From Saururus chinensis (lineage: Eukaryota; Streptophyta; Magnoliopsida; Piperales; Saururaceae): a stretch of DNA of 64,000 nt. Below, piece after piece: positions 46,801 to 58,321 of the stretch. The stretch is from contig CP141147.1 of NCBI GenBank assembly GCA_035235625.1, positions 2,518,001 to 2,582,000 of the forward strand. The letters run 5' to 3'. A model generated the notes under the pieces. It was not told the origin of the DNA. It did not search any database and worked only from the letters and a program-made list of their open reading frames with translations. The position numbers and the translations under genes are program-made. Positions within the stretch are counted from its first letter, which is position 1. Every line of letters starts with the position of its first letter.

Positions 46801-49800
46801 CCTGCATTTTGTGGATGATGTAGTTTTAGTTAATGAGACTATAGCAAGGTTAAATGCCAAATTAGAACTATGGAGAGAAGCTCTAGAATTAAAAGGTTTT
46901 GAAATAAGCAGGACAAAGTCGGAGTATATGGAATTTAAATTATAGGTAAAATTTTAGTCGAAATAGATGGACAAGAAGTGCCAAGATGTGAGCAATTCTA
47001 ATATTTGGGTTTCATTATCCACAAAAAAGGAGATATCACTAGTGATGTAGTACATGAGATTAATGTGGGGTGGGTAAAATGGAGGGTGGTGTCAAGAGTT
47101 TTGTGTAATAGGTAAGTCCCAAATAGGCTTAAAGGTAAGTTTTATAGGACTGCCATTAGGCCCACAATACTTTATGGAGCAAAATGTTGAGCACCAAATC
47201 AAAATCATATAGATAAACTAAATGTAGCTAAAATGAGGATGCTAAGGTGGGTGTGTGGAATAACCAGGAAAGATAGGATTGAAAATGAGTATATATGTGA
47301 GAACTTAGGGGTAACACCTTTAGGGGAGAAGCTCAGAGAATGTAGGTTACATTGGTATGAGCATATACAAAGAAGACTAATGGATGCCCCCGGTAAGAAG
47401 GTTGATATGGTTCTACGTAAATGATGTCAAAAGAGGGAGACGAGGCCTAAGAGAACTTGGATGAAATTAATAATGAAAGATATGACTATGCTATCTCTTA
47501 CAAAAGAGTTACACAAAATAGGCTAAAATGGAGGCATAATTTATGTCGCTGACCCCAAATTGTTGGGAAAAGGCTCTATTTGATTATGATTATAATTATA
47601 TGTGTTAGATCTGATTTGGGAGGTGAGTACTTGTCTATAGCCTTTCAGGCCATTTTAGCTCATAAAGGCACCATCCATCAATTATCTTATCCTCACACGC
47701 TAGAGCCAAACCATGTTGCAAAACGAAAACATAGGCATATTATTGAAATTGCTTGCTCTCGTTTGCTCTTGGCTTTTGTTCCTTCTCTATTTTGGGGTAA
47801 GGCTGTGTTGATGGTTACTTATCTAATTAGCGAACTTCCTTACTATGTTTTTGTAGATAACTCACATTTGAATGTTTATTGCATATGAGTGTTTTCAAGT
47901 GTGCTTGTTTTGTGTTGCTGCCATCTATAGAACAGACAAAATTGTGTGTGAGGTCTAAGTTATGTGTTTTTCTTGGCTCTGGTCTTGAACAAAAAGGTTT
48001 TTGCTGTTTTGATCCATTGTTTCAATATTGTTTGTCATGAATATCCCCTTACTCTTGATGTGTTTGATCTGCCTGATGAGTATGTGTCCTATCCTCTTAT
48101 TATCCAAGTGTATCAGCGCAGAGTTACAAGCATTACCACAAGTGTGTGAGCGCAAAGTGACAAGCACTACCACACCTGTGGAGTAGTTTGCTCCTCCTAG
48201 CGAGCCATCTGATGTCACTGATCCCTCTCTTGCCTCTGGCCCTGCAAATTCTGTGCTGCCTGCTGCCCTTCTTGCTATCCACAGTGCACATGATCTACCT
48301 AATCCGTTTGGTTTCTCCTCTCTTTGTTATTCTCCTGAGTTTCTTTCTTTCTTTCCTTTCTACCATTCATAATATTGCAGAACCTAAGTCCTATAAATCA
48401 GCTTCTATTGATCCCAATTGGCAATGGGCCATGATGGATGAGATAGTTGCTTTGCTTATAACTGGGACTTGGGATTTTATTTCTCTTCCACTGGGTAAAC
48501 ATGCTATTGGCTGTAAGCGGCTATATAAGGTGAAAATCAAGGTTGATGATTCTTTTGAGTGGTACAAAGCTAGGTTAGTTGCTAAGGGTTTTGCTCATGA
48601 GTATCGTGTTAATTATGAAGAGGCTTTTGTACCTGTTGCTATTATGGCCGTTGGCCCTTACATCACATGGATGTTATTGATAGAAGTGTATAACGAGAGA
48701 GAAAAATTATTGAAATGCAGAGATAAAATACATCTTAAAGGATCGAGCTTTTCATAAAGAAGAATCAATCAATACAAAGCAAGTTATAAAAACATGAAGT
48801 AACTTGTACAAAAAGCAAGTTATAAAATCGTAAATAACTTATACAGATAGTAATTAAATAAGACTGTACTAAACTACCCCTTATAATCATAAAAGCTAAT
48901 ACCTAATACTAAATACTTAGATAAATAAAGAGCAGATATACTCCTAACACACCCCTCCCCCCGTCAAACTCTGCATGTAATCTAGGTAGCACTCTAACTG
49001 TCACAATAGAGAGTAGGGCCAAAAATAGAAATGGCCATATTAGTCACTAACCAATGCAACCAAACAACCTCGACAAAGTGCAATATTTGGCTTCAGCTGT
49101 AGAGCGGGCAAACGAATCTTGTTTCTTGCTTTTAAGAGAATCACCCAAAAAAAACACAAAAACCTGTAGTGGATTAACGATACATAACATCTCCACCCCA
49201 GTCACTATCAGAATATGCAAGCAACACTAAATCAGAAAAGGAGGATAAGAAAAGGCTCCGAAATAAAGTACCCTGAAGTTACTACAAAATACGTAGAATG
49301 GCTGCCTGGTGTACAGAACAAGGTGCTTTTGAGAAGTGACTCATCACATGTACAACATATTGAATATGAGGACAAGTCACGGTGAGACAAAGTAGCGAAC
49401 CAACAATCTCCCAATATCGTGCTGGATCAGGAAGAAGCTCAACATCAGTATCCCTAAATTTCAAATTAAGTTCAATAGAGCTATAGACATGTCAGATATC
49501 AGATGACTCAGAGCGCTTAAAAATATCAGTCGTATACTTGGATTGGGAGAGCAAATACCCACGAGGAGAATATGCAATTTCAATTACAAGAAAATAACGT
49601 AGAGGTCCAAGATCTTTCATTTGAAACATATGCTGCAACTGAATTTTAAGCGTTGAAATACAGGCAGTATCAACTCCCGTGATAATCATACTATAAAAAA
49701 TAGAGAAGCAAAATAATCCGACCAGCCCGAGTATCACGATAAAAGAGAGCATAATCATTCATACTGACGGTGAATTACAAATGTAACAAAGCAGTACTAA

Positions 49801-52800
49801 ATTTCTCATACCAGGCCCATGGCACCTCTTTAAGACAATAAGGAACTTGACGAAGATGACACATCTGACCCTTCTTGTGAGGAAGGCTATGAGGATTATT
49901 CATATGGACTTCTTCATACAATTCTCCATTCAAAAAGGCTAACAATGAACAAAAGCAATCGAAATGAGAATATGAACTTGTCATTTTAGCTACTCGAGCA
50001 AAGGTTTTCTCATAGTCAATCTCATATTCTTGAGAAAGCCTTTAGCAACCAAATCTAGCTTTATAACGTTCAAGAGAACCATTAGCCTTACAGTTGACCT
50101 TATAGACCCACTTACAGCTAAGGCTGTCAACAAGTTGAGCCAGCTCGTCGAGCTGAACCGGCTCAGCTCGGTTCGACTTAAATTTAGCTCAGCTCGAGCT
50201 CGGTTTGAACTCGAAAGTAAATGAGCCGATCTCGAACATGGGCTAGCTGGAATGACTCGACTCGACACCTGATCGGTTCGACTCGAGATCGATTCGAAGC
50301 TCGGCTCGAACTCGACTTGATTTGTTATATATCACTTCTTCAGTATTATACCCATATTATATAAATTTTTTAACTTTCACCTTTCATGTACCCAGAATAT
50401 TCTATGTTATTTTATACTAATATATATTCTATATATACATTAATATATGGTATGCAATATATTATATATTATAGTATATAATATCCATATTATGTTATTA
50501 TATTTAAAATAAATATAAATCCTACTACTAATAAAATTGAGAATATAGGTATGAAAAATTATTTTATTCCTATTATACCCTTATTCATCTATATAATATA
50601 TATTAATAAATTTTTAAATACTACCTTTAATCATTCTAATCCTAATAAATATAAATATGTAATTCTATTTTAATTTAACTAATCATATTGGTCTAGAATT
50701 AGAGAGCTAGTGAACTATATCTAGATTTTGCCTATTAAGTATATCTAGTGAACTAAGTCTAGATTTCTACCTATTAATTTAAAATTTTTACATATTCTTT
50801 GCTTATGTGCATACGATTGTACTTCTCTTAGTAACTACTAAATCACTAATTGATTTTTCCTCTCTCTCACACACACATATGTGTATATATCTATCTATCT
50901 ATCTATCTATATATATATATATATATATGATTTTTCCAGTAATAAAGTTGCTCTTGGAATAACTCCAATAAGAGTAATTAGCACCATTCAGCCTAACACG
51001 TATAGAATGGTCAGACTTGGAATCAAAATCTGAATCAGCCATGAAAGAAACAAACCAGAGTAAGATCAACGACAGACAAGGGCTGCCGGAGAATGACCAG
51101 TCCAATTATAGACAAACACAGCCAGAGAATAACCAGTCCAAAAATGGACAAACACCGCCAGATAATATCAGGCAAAGAAGAACCAGATAAGTCCCAGCAA
51201 TCAGGAGATAAGAGCAGAAGTACCACTGATCAAAACAAGAGGCACAGCAGCAGTAGTCAATTCAGCAGGAATTAGTGGAAGCAAGGATCTGCAGGCAACA
51301 GTTGTATCAGGAAGTTTATATGGAGAATTGTCTGAGGAAGTTTATATGAAACCTCCATCTCGTCTTCCTCATAAAAAGGGTCAGCGAGTCACCTTTGGCA
51401 TGCGCTTTATGGTCTTAAGCAAGTACCACAAGCCTGGTTTGAGAAATTCAGTTCAGTTCTCTTGCACTTTGGGTTTTTCTAGCAGTGCACATGACTCAAC
51501 TCTATTTTGCTGTGATCAAGGTTCGCAATCTTGGATTTCGGTCTTGTCTCGGTTGGCCAGAGACAAGATTTCATAGAGATCATGTAAACGATCTCAGAGT
51601 TCAGGTCAATAGTTAGGATCTTCCATATGATGTAAGTACAGATATAAGATTGTATGAAGAAGTTGCTAAGGAGCGCCCATATAAGAAGAGAGGGGAGATG
51701 TTGACTTTACGGGCTCAGCAAGATTTAGAGAGGCCCCGCTTTGAGCCTTCTTCCTTCATTCCTCCTCCTTACACTTACTCGTCTCCTTCCAATTCTTCCT
51801 TTGTTAACTCGGGGAGGGGGGGGGGGGGGGTGGGGATGAGAAGAATCACGACAAGATTGACGAGATCTAGTTGAGATCCCGTCAAGACAGTGTAAATAGG
51901 CCATAAAGCCTCATTACATGGTCTCTTGCCCCAGTGTTCCCACAGAGACTGAGATCTCATGAAATTACAAACCATGGTTGTGATACTAAGGCTGTTTGAA
52001 TAATTTTGCTTGTGTATGTTGATATAATTATCATGGAGAATGACTCTGCAGCTATTTTAGCTCTTAAAATTCAGTTGCAACATTTGTTTGAAACAAAAGA
52101 CAATGGTCTTTTATGTTATTTTCTTGGCATTGAGGTCACTTATTCCCCTCGTGGGTATTTGCTCTCTCAATATAAGTATGAGTATGTTGTTGATATTATT
52201 GAGTGATAGAATCACGACAAGATTGACGAGATCTAGTTGAGATCCCGTCAAGACAGTGTAAATAGGCCATAAAGCCTCATTACATGGTCTCTTGCCTCAG
52301 TGTTCCCACAGAGACCGAGATCTCATGAAATTACAAACCATGGTTGTGATACTAAGGCTGTTTGAATAATTTTTCTTGTGTATGTTGATATAATTATCAT
52401 GGAGAATGACTCTGCAGCTATTTTAGCTCTTAAAATTCAGTTGCAACATTTGTTTGAAACAAAAGACAATGGTCTTTTATGTTATTTTCTTGGCATTGAG
52501 GTCACTTATTCCCCTTGTGGGTATTTGCTCTCTCAATATAAGTATGAGTATGTTGTTGATATTATTGAGTGATTTGGGTTATCTGATAATTGGCACGCGG
52601 ATACTCTTATTGAACTTGATCTAAACCTAAGGGATACAGATGGTGAGCTTCTTCCTGATCCTAGGGGATATTTGGAGTATTTTGGTTCTCTTGTTTATCC
52701 TGTGATATGCCCTAATATTCAATATGTTGTTCATGTGATTAGTTAGTTCTCTAAAGCACCATGTGTGGTTGTTGTTCTTCATATCTTATGGTATCTTCAA

Positions 52801-55800
52801 GGTACTTCATTCGGGAGGTTACTTTTATTATCTTCTGACATGATTCTGCCTCAATTGGTGATGTGATGGATCGTAAATCTACTATTGGTTTTTATGTTTT
52901 CTTTATGATTTTTTATTTCTTGGAAGAGCAAGAAGCAACATACAGTGGTCAGGTCTACTGCCGAAGCATAGTCGCTGCTATTGCTGCTGAGGTTGTCTGG
53001 TTGTGTCGGTTGGTGATTGATGTGGGTGTTTCTTTTTCTGGTCCTACTCTATTGTGGTAGCCGGAGTGCCATTCAGATAGCTCATAATTCAGTTTTTTAG
53101 GAATACACAAAGCACGTCGAGATTGACTGCCATTTTGTGCATCATCATCTTCATGCTTGGACTCTCACTCTTCCTCATAAATACTTCGTCTGCTTTGCAG
53201 CTTGCTGATTTCTTCACCATGACTCATGGTCTGATTTCAGTTCTTATTGAGCAAATTCTCGATGATTAATATATCTAGAGTTTGAGGGAAGGTAGTAGAG
53301 TATATATTTGATTCATTTGTCTAAGTCCCTAGTATTAGTGTTTCTCATTATAGAGGGTAGTTTAGTCTTTAATGTTAAAATCTAAAATAAATAAATAAGA
53401 TTTTCCCTTCTTAAAGGCTCAAGTTTTTGGGAAACCTAGTTATCTTACATGGTATCAGAACTCCAGGGTTTGGGAGGTCCTCGGTTCAAGTCTTGTTGGA
53501 GGCATTTACACCCCAATTATGTTTTATGTGCCATGCTTGATGGACGCTTGCACGCGGGGTGGGTGGGAGGGGGGGGGGGGGAGCATTGTTAGAATATAAA
53601 ATAAATAAATAAGATTTCCTCGTCCTAAAGGCTCAATCTTTTGGGAAACTTGGTTATCTTACATATAATTTCTGATCAAATTATTTCTTTCTTTTAAGAC
53701 TTGCTTTGTATTCGGTGATCCATCTCTATAAAAGGACTGATCCTACTCTATGTAATTTGGACTTTTCAGTCCAATAATATAGTTTTTTCTCCTCTAAATA
53801 TCCAATTCTATCATATATTACCAAAAACTGCTTAAATTTCCAAAATGGTACACCCATTAATTATTAAAATTTTCAGTTCGGAGCAGGGTGATTAAACTTC
53901 TTTCTGTTCGGTTTTTGTTGGAGAGTGATCCATTTGATAGTTTGGACTGATGCTAGTCCGGAATTTAAAAGTTATATCTGGATGAGTAGGAGTTGTTAGT
54001 CTTCATGAAGTTGGTCTTAAATCAACCGAGATGCTTGTGAACTGTAAATCATGTATTGAATGTTGATAGTTGATTGAAAGGTAGATTTGATGCCAAAAAA
54101 TGCACTTTCAGAATATTTAGGTACTGGGAGAGAGAACATCCATTAAAGAGACAATGTACAGCAAAAGCTGCTCTGAAATGAATTTTAAGTGATAAAAAAT
54201 CAAATTTAAAGATAATAATTGTTTTCCAACTCCTTAAAACAGCAATGGTAGTCCCAATTAATCTTTGCACATTGGAAATTGTGCAACTGTATACATTCAT
54301 AACCTAAACAACAAACCTAAAGCCTACATTCAACACAGCTATTGCCAAGGAACGGTGCCACCAAGTAATCTTCAAGAATGAGTGAAAGGAAGGCTGCCAA
54401 GTGCACCTCATGACTCGGTCATACAGTTCAGTGCACATTTGCAGTTTGATGTGCACAATTTTTGTATGGAATGCCCTAGAAAGCACTTTGGGCGTTTGTG
54501 GAATGCCTTGCCTAGTTGCCTTGAGATGCACCCTAAAAGGCTTTTTTCTTTCACTGGCCCAACCACTTCCACTAAACTGAGGCACATCCTTAAAAGCATT
54601 TGTTCAACACTGGCTCAACCACACCCTTAAGACTGCCAAACCCTTGCATAAAGAGGTAATTGTTCAGCAGCATAGCTGAAGATGAGGTTGGTGAACTGAG
54701 GTGGCGTGGTATATTTGTGTTACCATTTTGGGATATGAACACTCTATCTTCCAAAGTCTTTGTATGCAGTCCATCTGGTGATTCCCTTATTTAATTAATT
54801 GATCCATCCCTGTCCAATGTGGTAGAGTGACTGAACTTAAATGGAAGAAGAATTAAAAGATAAGGGAAGACTGCTTACAACCATTTCCAGTTTCCTCAAC
54901 ATCTCTGGGGAAAGGTCTCATGATCAGAAGGTGAGTCGCCTAGACAGGCTGTTCATACAGTTAGAGCTACCAAACCTGCCTTTGTTATGATGTCTGCCAA
55001 AGCACCAGGTTTATCTAACAGAATATTGCTCTGAGCCTAGCAGAATTGAATGACTAAATACAATCTGTTGCTCAACAAGGATGTATGATGATAGTTATTC
55101 TTGGTTAGATCTTCGTTTTTACTTGCATAATGAAATAAGTTATGTTATATATCTTAAATCGTGCACCCTGTTTTAAACATTGATATAGCTCAGTTTCTTC
55201 TTTGGCTCTTGTAGTTCAAATCTATTCTTCCTGATAGGAGGACAAAGTTTGACATCTCTGCTGCTGGACCACTGGCAGGCGCAGCGCTTTCTTTCTCAAT
55301 GTTTTTTGTGGGATTATTGTTGTCATCAAACCCAGAAACTGCTGGAGATTTAATCCAGGTCCCAAGCATGCTATTCCAGGGTTCTTTACTTCTTGGACTA
55401 ATTAGCAGAGCTTCTCTTGGCTACACGTACGGCTTCTTTTTCTTTTTTTATATCTCAATTTGGGGTTTAGACACTGTTGTTTTGCTATAACTCTTTTGAC
55501 TTAAAAATTAAACTAGAGAGTCGTAATATTTCAGTATTTTCTGGCAATCATAAGTAAATATGTATATTATTTGTTCGGATTATGTTTCTTGATAGACTGG
55601 GTGTAAAGTAAATCTGGTGTGGCTGAACTTATCTTTTTGAAATGTTCATTATCTTAGTCCTTCAAATGTATTGTAATATTTTGACACAATCTTTAGGGCC
55701 CAGATTAGGTTAGCCTAAGAAAGAGTTTGAGAAGATGTTGAAGGAAGAAATGGAATTTTAAAGCTGTAACAAGCACAAGAACCTAAATTACTAGGTCTTC

Positions 55801-58321
55801 CCTGTCAGAGATACTAGTATGATTGGCCTGTTCTTAATTTGGGTTACATGATATGCTAATCCTATAATTGAGGTATTTTGCAAATTTATCAACAGAGGGA
55901 TTACCACAAATGGATTGAAAATTTTAGGCACTTATTCGCAAAGAAAAGAATAAAAAGTAAGCAAATTTGCACGTGTATGCATTACATGGACAATTTTATC
56001 AAAATACTTGTTCAGTTGGTCCTTTTTCCTGATTTTCCTTGCTTTGATAGCCTTATGATCAAGTACCGAGTCTGGATAGATATCATTGACAATCTTATAT
56101 GAGACTTTTACTGATATTAAGTGTTTCTGTTGCTGACTTGGCTAGTTGGCTTTATCTCCAATTTTATAATCCACCATAATACTTATATTTATCAGTTTGC
56201 AGGGCCATGCATGCAGCTACGGTTTCGATTCACCCACTTGTTATTGCTGGATGGTAAGCTAATTACTGAAGAATGTTTGCCAAAAAAAACGTAAAATGAT
56301 ACTCCTACTCCAGTTTCTCTACACCAAAATTTTACTCCACCCTTTGATTGGACTGAGAAAAGTGGATCCCCCTATTTTCAGGTGCGACCCACCTTTTTCT
56401 ATCCAATCAAAGGGTGGAGTAAGGTTTTGGTGTAGAGAAAGTGTAGGAATGTCAGCTTCCAAAAACAATGCTTAAGAAAAGTTATCTGCTTGAGGATCTT
56501 TGCTTGAAATTATGTTGTATATAAGTGCTTAGGATCTAATATAATGTAGGTGTGGTTTGACAACGTCAGCATTTAATATGCTTCCAGTGGGCTGCCTGGA
56601 TGGTGGAAGAGCTGTGCAGGTCTCTTTTATCTAGCATCCCTTTGATTGAGCAATATATCACATTTTTATGCTGGCCATATTGTCTGTCTTTTTTCCCACG
56701 AACTCATAGCTTTGCAGTGAATGTGAGTTTAGACTAGGGTTGACGACTCTATGTAATGTGTTTAAATCAATTTCTGGACTGAACAGGGTGCATTTGGCAA
56801 GAATGCATTGGTTGGATTTGGTCTGACGACTTACTTATTTCTGGGATTAGGAGTGGTAAGCATATATGCTCAGTACTTCACTAAATATATTTGAGAATTC
56901 AGTGGGTGTAATTTGATCAGTTGGCTACATAACATAGTGATGGAGATGAATTTAACTTTTTTGTCATTTCACATGTTTTTCAAGGATTAAGTACCAACTA
57001 CATTCTTTATACGAATGGTTTGGTTTGACTAGAGCCTAGGACATTGGCACCTTGTTAATAAAACTTGCACTTTCTTACCATTAATGGATGCTGAATCAAA
57101 TTAGAACCAAACTTTTGTTTGAATAGATGCCCATAACCTGCCAATCATTTATCTTGCAAACAATGATTAGTATTTCAGTAGTTGTATGTGCTTAGGGTCT
57201 TTCTATACTTCTGTTTGGTGGACCGCATTGTAACCAATCACCCATTGTTGAATTCTGGATTCTTGAAATTAGCTGTTCATTGGTAATTCTTTCCAGTGAG
57301 AAAATGTATTATTTTTTCTTTCCATTTCTTCAACAACAATCTGTGTTTTAACTCGATTTATTTCAATGAATAAACTTTCTTGTCAACGGTATGTTCTCCT
57401 TGTTAATGTGCAAAAAGGAAGAAATAAGTATAATGAAAATAAGATAAAAGGTTTGTTGAAGATAGTTGATAGAGAAAACATAAATACATGATATAACAAA
57501 AGAGAAGTCACGGAAATATTCCTAGAACTCTCAGCCTTTTTATTTGTTTTGAAAGATTGCAACTAAATTCAAAGAACTTTTAGCATTTAAAATCTCGTCA
57601 CATTCCAATCAATAAAGTTCAAACTGAATAAGGAAAACAAATTATAGAGATTAAGGAAGGCAATATCTTATAATGGACAGATCCTTAACTAGGTCTCCAA
57701 AATTTCCTGTATCTCGGGGGTATTATTCCCCTTTAGTGTAGTTATAGGCTGCCATGGGGACAAGCATAAAATTCTCCCGGACGTTTCTCTTGCACCCTTG
57801 GCACAATTCTTGTGATTCAAGTAGTAGATTTCTTTATTATTTGTACTAACAACCTGTGGATGAAGAATCAATTCCTTGGTTTTGTTGCTATGTTCTAAAT
57901 TTTTGTTTGCTTTTCAGCTTGGTGGCCCATTGTCACTTCCTTGGGGGCTGTACGTCCTAATCTGTCAGGTAAGTCAAATGTAGAAATTGATAAATATAGT
58001 GAGAACTGAGAAACAGTTCTATTCTTTCAACCATGATTTGGGCACTTCGATTAGTGCTGTTGACAGAGCCTGTACCGGCCCTAATGCATCACAGGGTCAA
58101 ACCGTGGTAAATGCTTCTTCCCTTCGTCTGTGCCCTTAAAAAATTTACTTTTTCCTTTCCAGAGAACGCCGGAGAAACCATGCTTGAATGATGTAACTGA
58201 AGTGGGAACATGGAGGAGAACAGCACTAATTGTAGCAATTATCCTTGTTGTGTTGATCCTTCTTCCTGTATGGGATGAGCTTGCAGAGGAATTGGGTGTA
58301 GGACTTGTAACCACATTTTGA
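40826..58321 (+). CDS. EGY2: Chloroplast intramembrane zinc metalloprotease EGY2 (S2P/M50 family)
   Basis: Ten exons join in frame to 565 residues: 40826-41203, 44122-44586, 44674-44814, 45743-45844, 55215-55426, 56203-56253, 56550-56619, 56787-56855, 57918-57968 and 58163-58321. Arabidopsis EGY2 is of very similar length. Residues 1-126 (exon 1) contain a basic transit-peptide-like start and a serine run. GNLR (193-196) marks the EGY branch. The zinc site is HEVGH (328-332) plus NMLPVGCLDGG (459-469), the NxxPxxxLDG motif. Several hydrophobic segments follow exon 2, including one just before ELGIASQ and one in the last exon. S2P proteases cut substrates within membranes; EGY2 acts in the thylakoid membrane and has been linked to photosystem II and hypocotyl growth in Arabidopsis. 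The first ATG (40826) is followed at once by a second. Introns 3, 4 and 6 carry transposons, but no exon is damaged. Confidence 0.95.
41140..41200 (+). repeat. Trinucleotide serine run in EGY2 exon 1
   Basis: TCA, TCG and TCT/TCC repeats encode a long polyserine stretch interrupted by two prolines at the end of exon 1, in the linker between the transit peptide and the conserved domain. Its length is likely to vary between alleles. Confidence 0.85.
41204..44121 (+). other. EGY2 intron 1 (2.9 kb)
   Basis: Donor GTATGT and acceptor TTTTTTTAG. A near-direct repeat of about 70 bp (GTTACTGTTGATAACAAATAGTT.GGAA.AGAG, near 42113 and 42179) is the only structure seen. No transposon was recognised. 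Confidence 0.8.
44914..45590. mobile_element. Mutator-like MITE in EGY2 intron 3
   Basis: Flanked by a perfect 9-bp duplication GCTGACACC (44905-44913 and 45591-45599), the size made by Mutator-like transposases. The ends are inverted (AACGAAGCACGGATA at the left, TATCCGTGCTTCCTAG at the right). The interior is non-coding and hosts a Stowaway MITE at 45224-45422. Without it, intron 3 would be about 240 bp. Confidence 0.85.
45224..45422. mobile_element. Stowaway MITE nested in the Mutator-like element
   Basis: 199 bp with ends CTCCCTCCGTCCTAAATTAA and a matching inverted end ATGGAGGGAG, inside a TA/TA target duplication (45222-45223, 45423-45424). TTAATAGCT and AGCTATTAAT extend the pairing. 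Confidence 0.9.
46020..47600 (+). pseudogene. LINE (RTE-like) remnant in EGY2 intron 4
   Basis: A non-LTR reverse transcriptase can be followed: a block with KKMKKGKTLGLD (about 46240-46275), FIDLDKAYDKVPQELIW (about 46541-46590), GLHQGSALT (about 46710-46735), the catalytic FVDD (about 46808) and a C-terminal RMLRWVCGITRKDRI block (from 47236). It ends with CCCCAAATTGTTGGGAAAAG and a TGATTATGATTATAATTAT tail, the usual 3' end of plant RTE-like LINEs. The 5' part (endonuclease) is missing, and frameshifts and stops are frequent. The lineage is inferred from the 3' end and RT style. Confidence 0.8.
48678..48949 (-). repeat. 3' LTR of copia B
   Basis: In element orientation it starts TGTTAGGAGTATATCTGC and ends CTTCTATCA. 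It is homologous to the copia A 3' LTR (53294-53813 without the TRIM), so A and B belong to the same or sister families. Confidence 0.75.
50119..50930. mobile_element. Truncated hAT element, relative of 6116-8509
   Basis: Starts TAAGGCTGTCAACAAG and is rich in GAGCTCG/CTCGA motifs (50140-50320). It continues as the reverse complement of the right third of the element at 6116-8509 (compare 50330-50800 with 8290-7830). The opposite terminal repeat and a target duplication are missing. It interrupts copia B. Confidence 0.8.
50886..50928. repeat. (CTAT)n(AT)n microsatellite
   Basis: Five to six CTAT units followed by nine to ten AT units at the broken edge of the hAT fragment. Confidence 0.9.
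51514..51841 (+). other. Foreign insertion in copia A reverse transcriptase
   Basis: The copia frame stops after SSAHDSTLF (about 51510). The next 330 bp include an open stretch with EEVAKERPYKKRGEML (about 51657-51705), which I do not recognise, and a run of 15 G (51816-51830). Copia sequence returns only near 52005. Confidence 0.45.
51842..52573 (+). repeat. Two tandem 366-bp copies within copia A
   Basis: Unit 1 is 51842-52207 and unit 2 is 52208-52573, with only a handful of base differences. Each starts AGAATCACGACAAGATTG and ends with the RT stretch YSP.GYLLSQYKYEY...DIIE. Each unit therefore joins part of the foreign insertion to the RT catalytic region (YVD with the second Asp replaced by Ile). 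Confidence 0.95.
53294..53813 (+). repeat. 3' LTR of copia A, split by a TRIM-like element
   Basis: It runs from TAGTAGAGTATATATTTG after the polypurine tract to ...CCAATTCTATCA. It contains TATAAAAGGA (about 53727-53736), a TATA box in the expected place. The block GTAGTTTAGTCTTTAATG is followed directly by the TRIM at 53373. Confidence 0.75.
53373..53663 (+). mobile_element. TRIM-like miniature LTR element, 291 bp
   Basis: Two direct repeats of exactly 77 bp (53373-53449 and 53587-53663), each TG...TCTTACA, enclose a primer binding site TGGTATCAGAAC (53450-53461). At the other end lies a polypurine tract with 13 G (53569-53581). The flanks TTTAA and TATAA match at four of five bases. There is no coding capacity. 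After the PBS comes GGTTCAAGTC, resembling the T-arm/B-box of a tRNA. Confidence 0.8.
53814..55214 (+). other. Right part of EGY2 intron 4, no element recognised
   Basis: Ordinary intron-like sequence leading to the acceptor CTTGTAG at 55214. Overlapping open frames on both strands (about 54300-54630) have no recognisable product. Confidence 0.6.
56303..56448. mobile_element. Hairpin MITE in EGY2 intron 6
   Basis: The left arm contains TTTCTCTACACCAAAA and ACTCCACCCTTTGATTGGA; the right arm contains their complements TCCAATCAAAGGGTGGAGTA and TTTTGGTGTAGAGAAA. The outer ends are TCCTAC and GTAGGA. The 146 bp would fold into a nearly complete hairpin. The target duplication is unclear. Confidence 0.75.

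Larger units (their letters stand above)
48678..51295 (-). mobile_element. Ty1/copia element B (minus strand), inserted into copia A
   Basis: The 3' LTR (48678-48949) and adjacent polypurine tract (complement of CCCCTCCCCCCGTC) come first on the plus strand. Then, on the minus strand, come a late RT/RNase H part (49464-49250), RT (49758-49492), a GELYEEVHMNNPHSLPHKKG block (about 49930-49870) and an earlier RT block near 50040-50110. A hAT fragment follows, and finally a gag-like start (MADSDFDSKSDHSIRVRLNG, from 51042). It interrupts copia A within RT: the outer frame stops near 48677 and resumes near 51296. The flanks GTTAT (48673-48677) and GTTGT (about 51288-51292) may be the target duplication. 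No 5' LTR was recognised at 51050-51295. Confidence 0.75.
47601..53813 (+). mobile_element. Ty1/copia element A in EGY2 intron 4, 5' truncated and interrupted
   Basis: On the plus strand the integrase core (RSDLGGEYLS, 47610-47640) comes first, then a linker, then reverse transcriptase (EWYKARLVAKGFAHEY, about 48559-48606) up to about 48677. The frame resumes after copia B with ELSEEVYMKPPSRLPHKKG (about 51326-51380). Next come the YVD region, duplicated at 51842-52573, and RNase H (DRKSTIGFY, from 52866). A polypurine tract (GAGTTTGAGGGAAGG, about 53279-53293) and the 3' LTR follow. Gag, protease and the 5' LTR are absent; the LINE lies directly upstream. Stops and frameshifts make it inert. 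Confidence 0.85.

Noticed and set aside
53450..53500. tRNA gene in the TRIM interior
   Set aside because: Only a T-arm-like phrase is present; no anticodon stem or acceptor stem could be paired.
54304..54630. Overlapping 82- and 93-codon frames on both strands in EGY2 intron 4
   Set aside because: No recognisable product, and the stretch lies inside a spliced intron.
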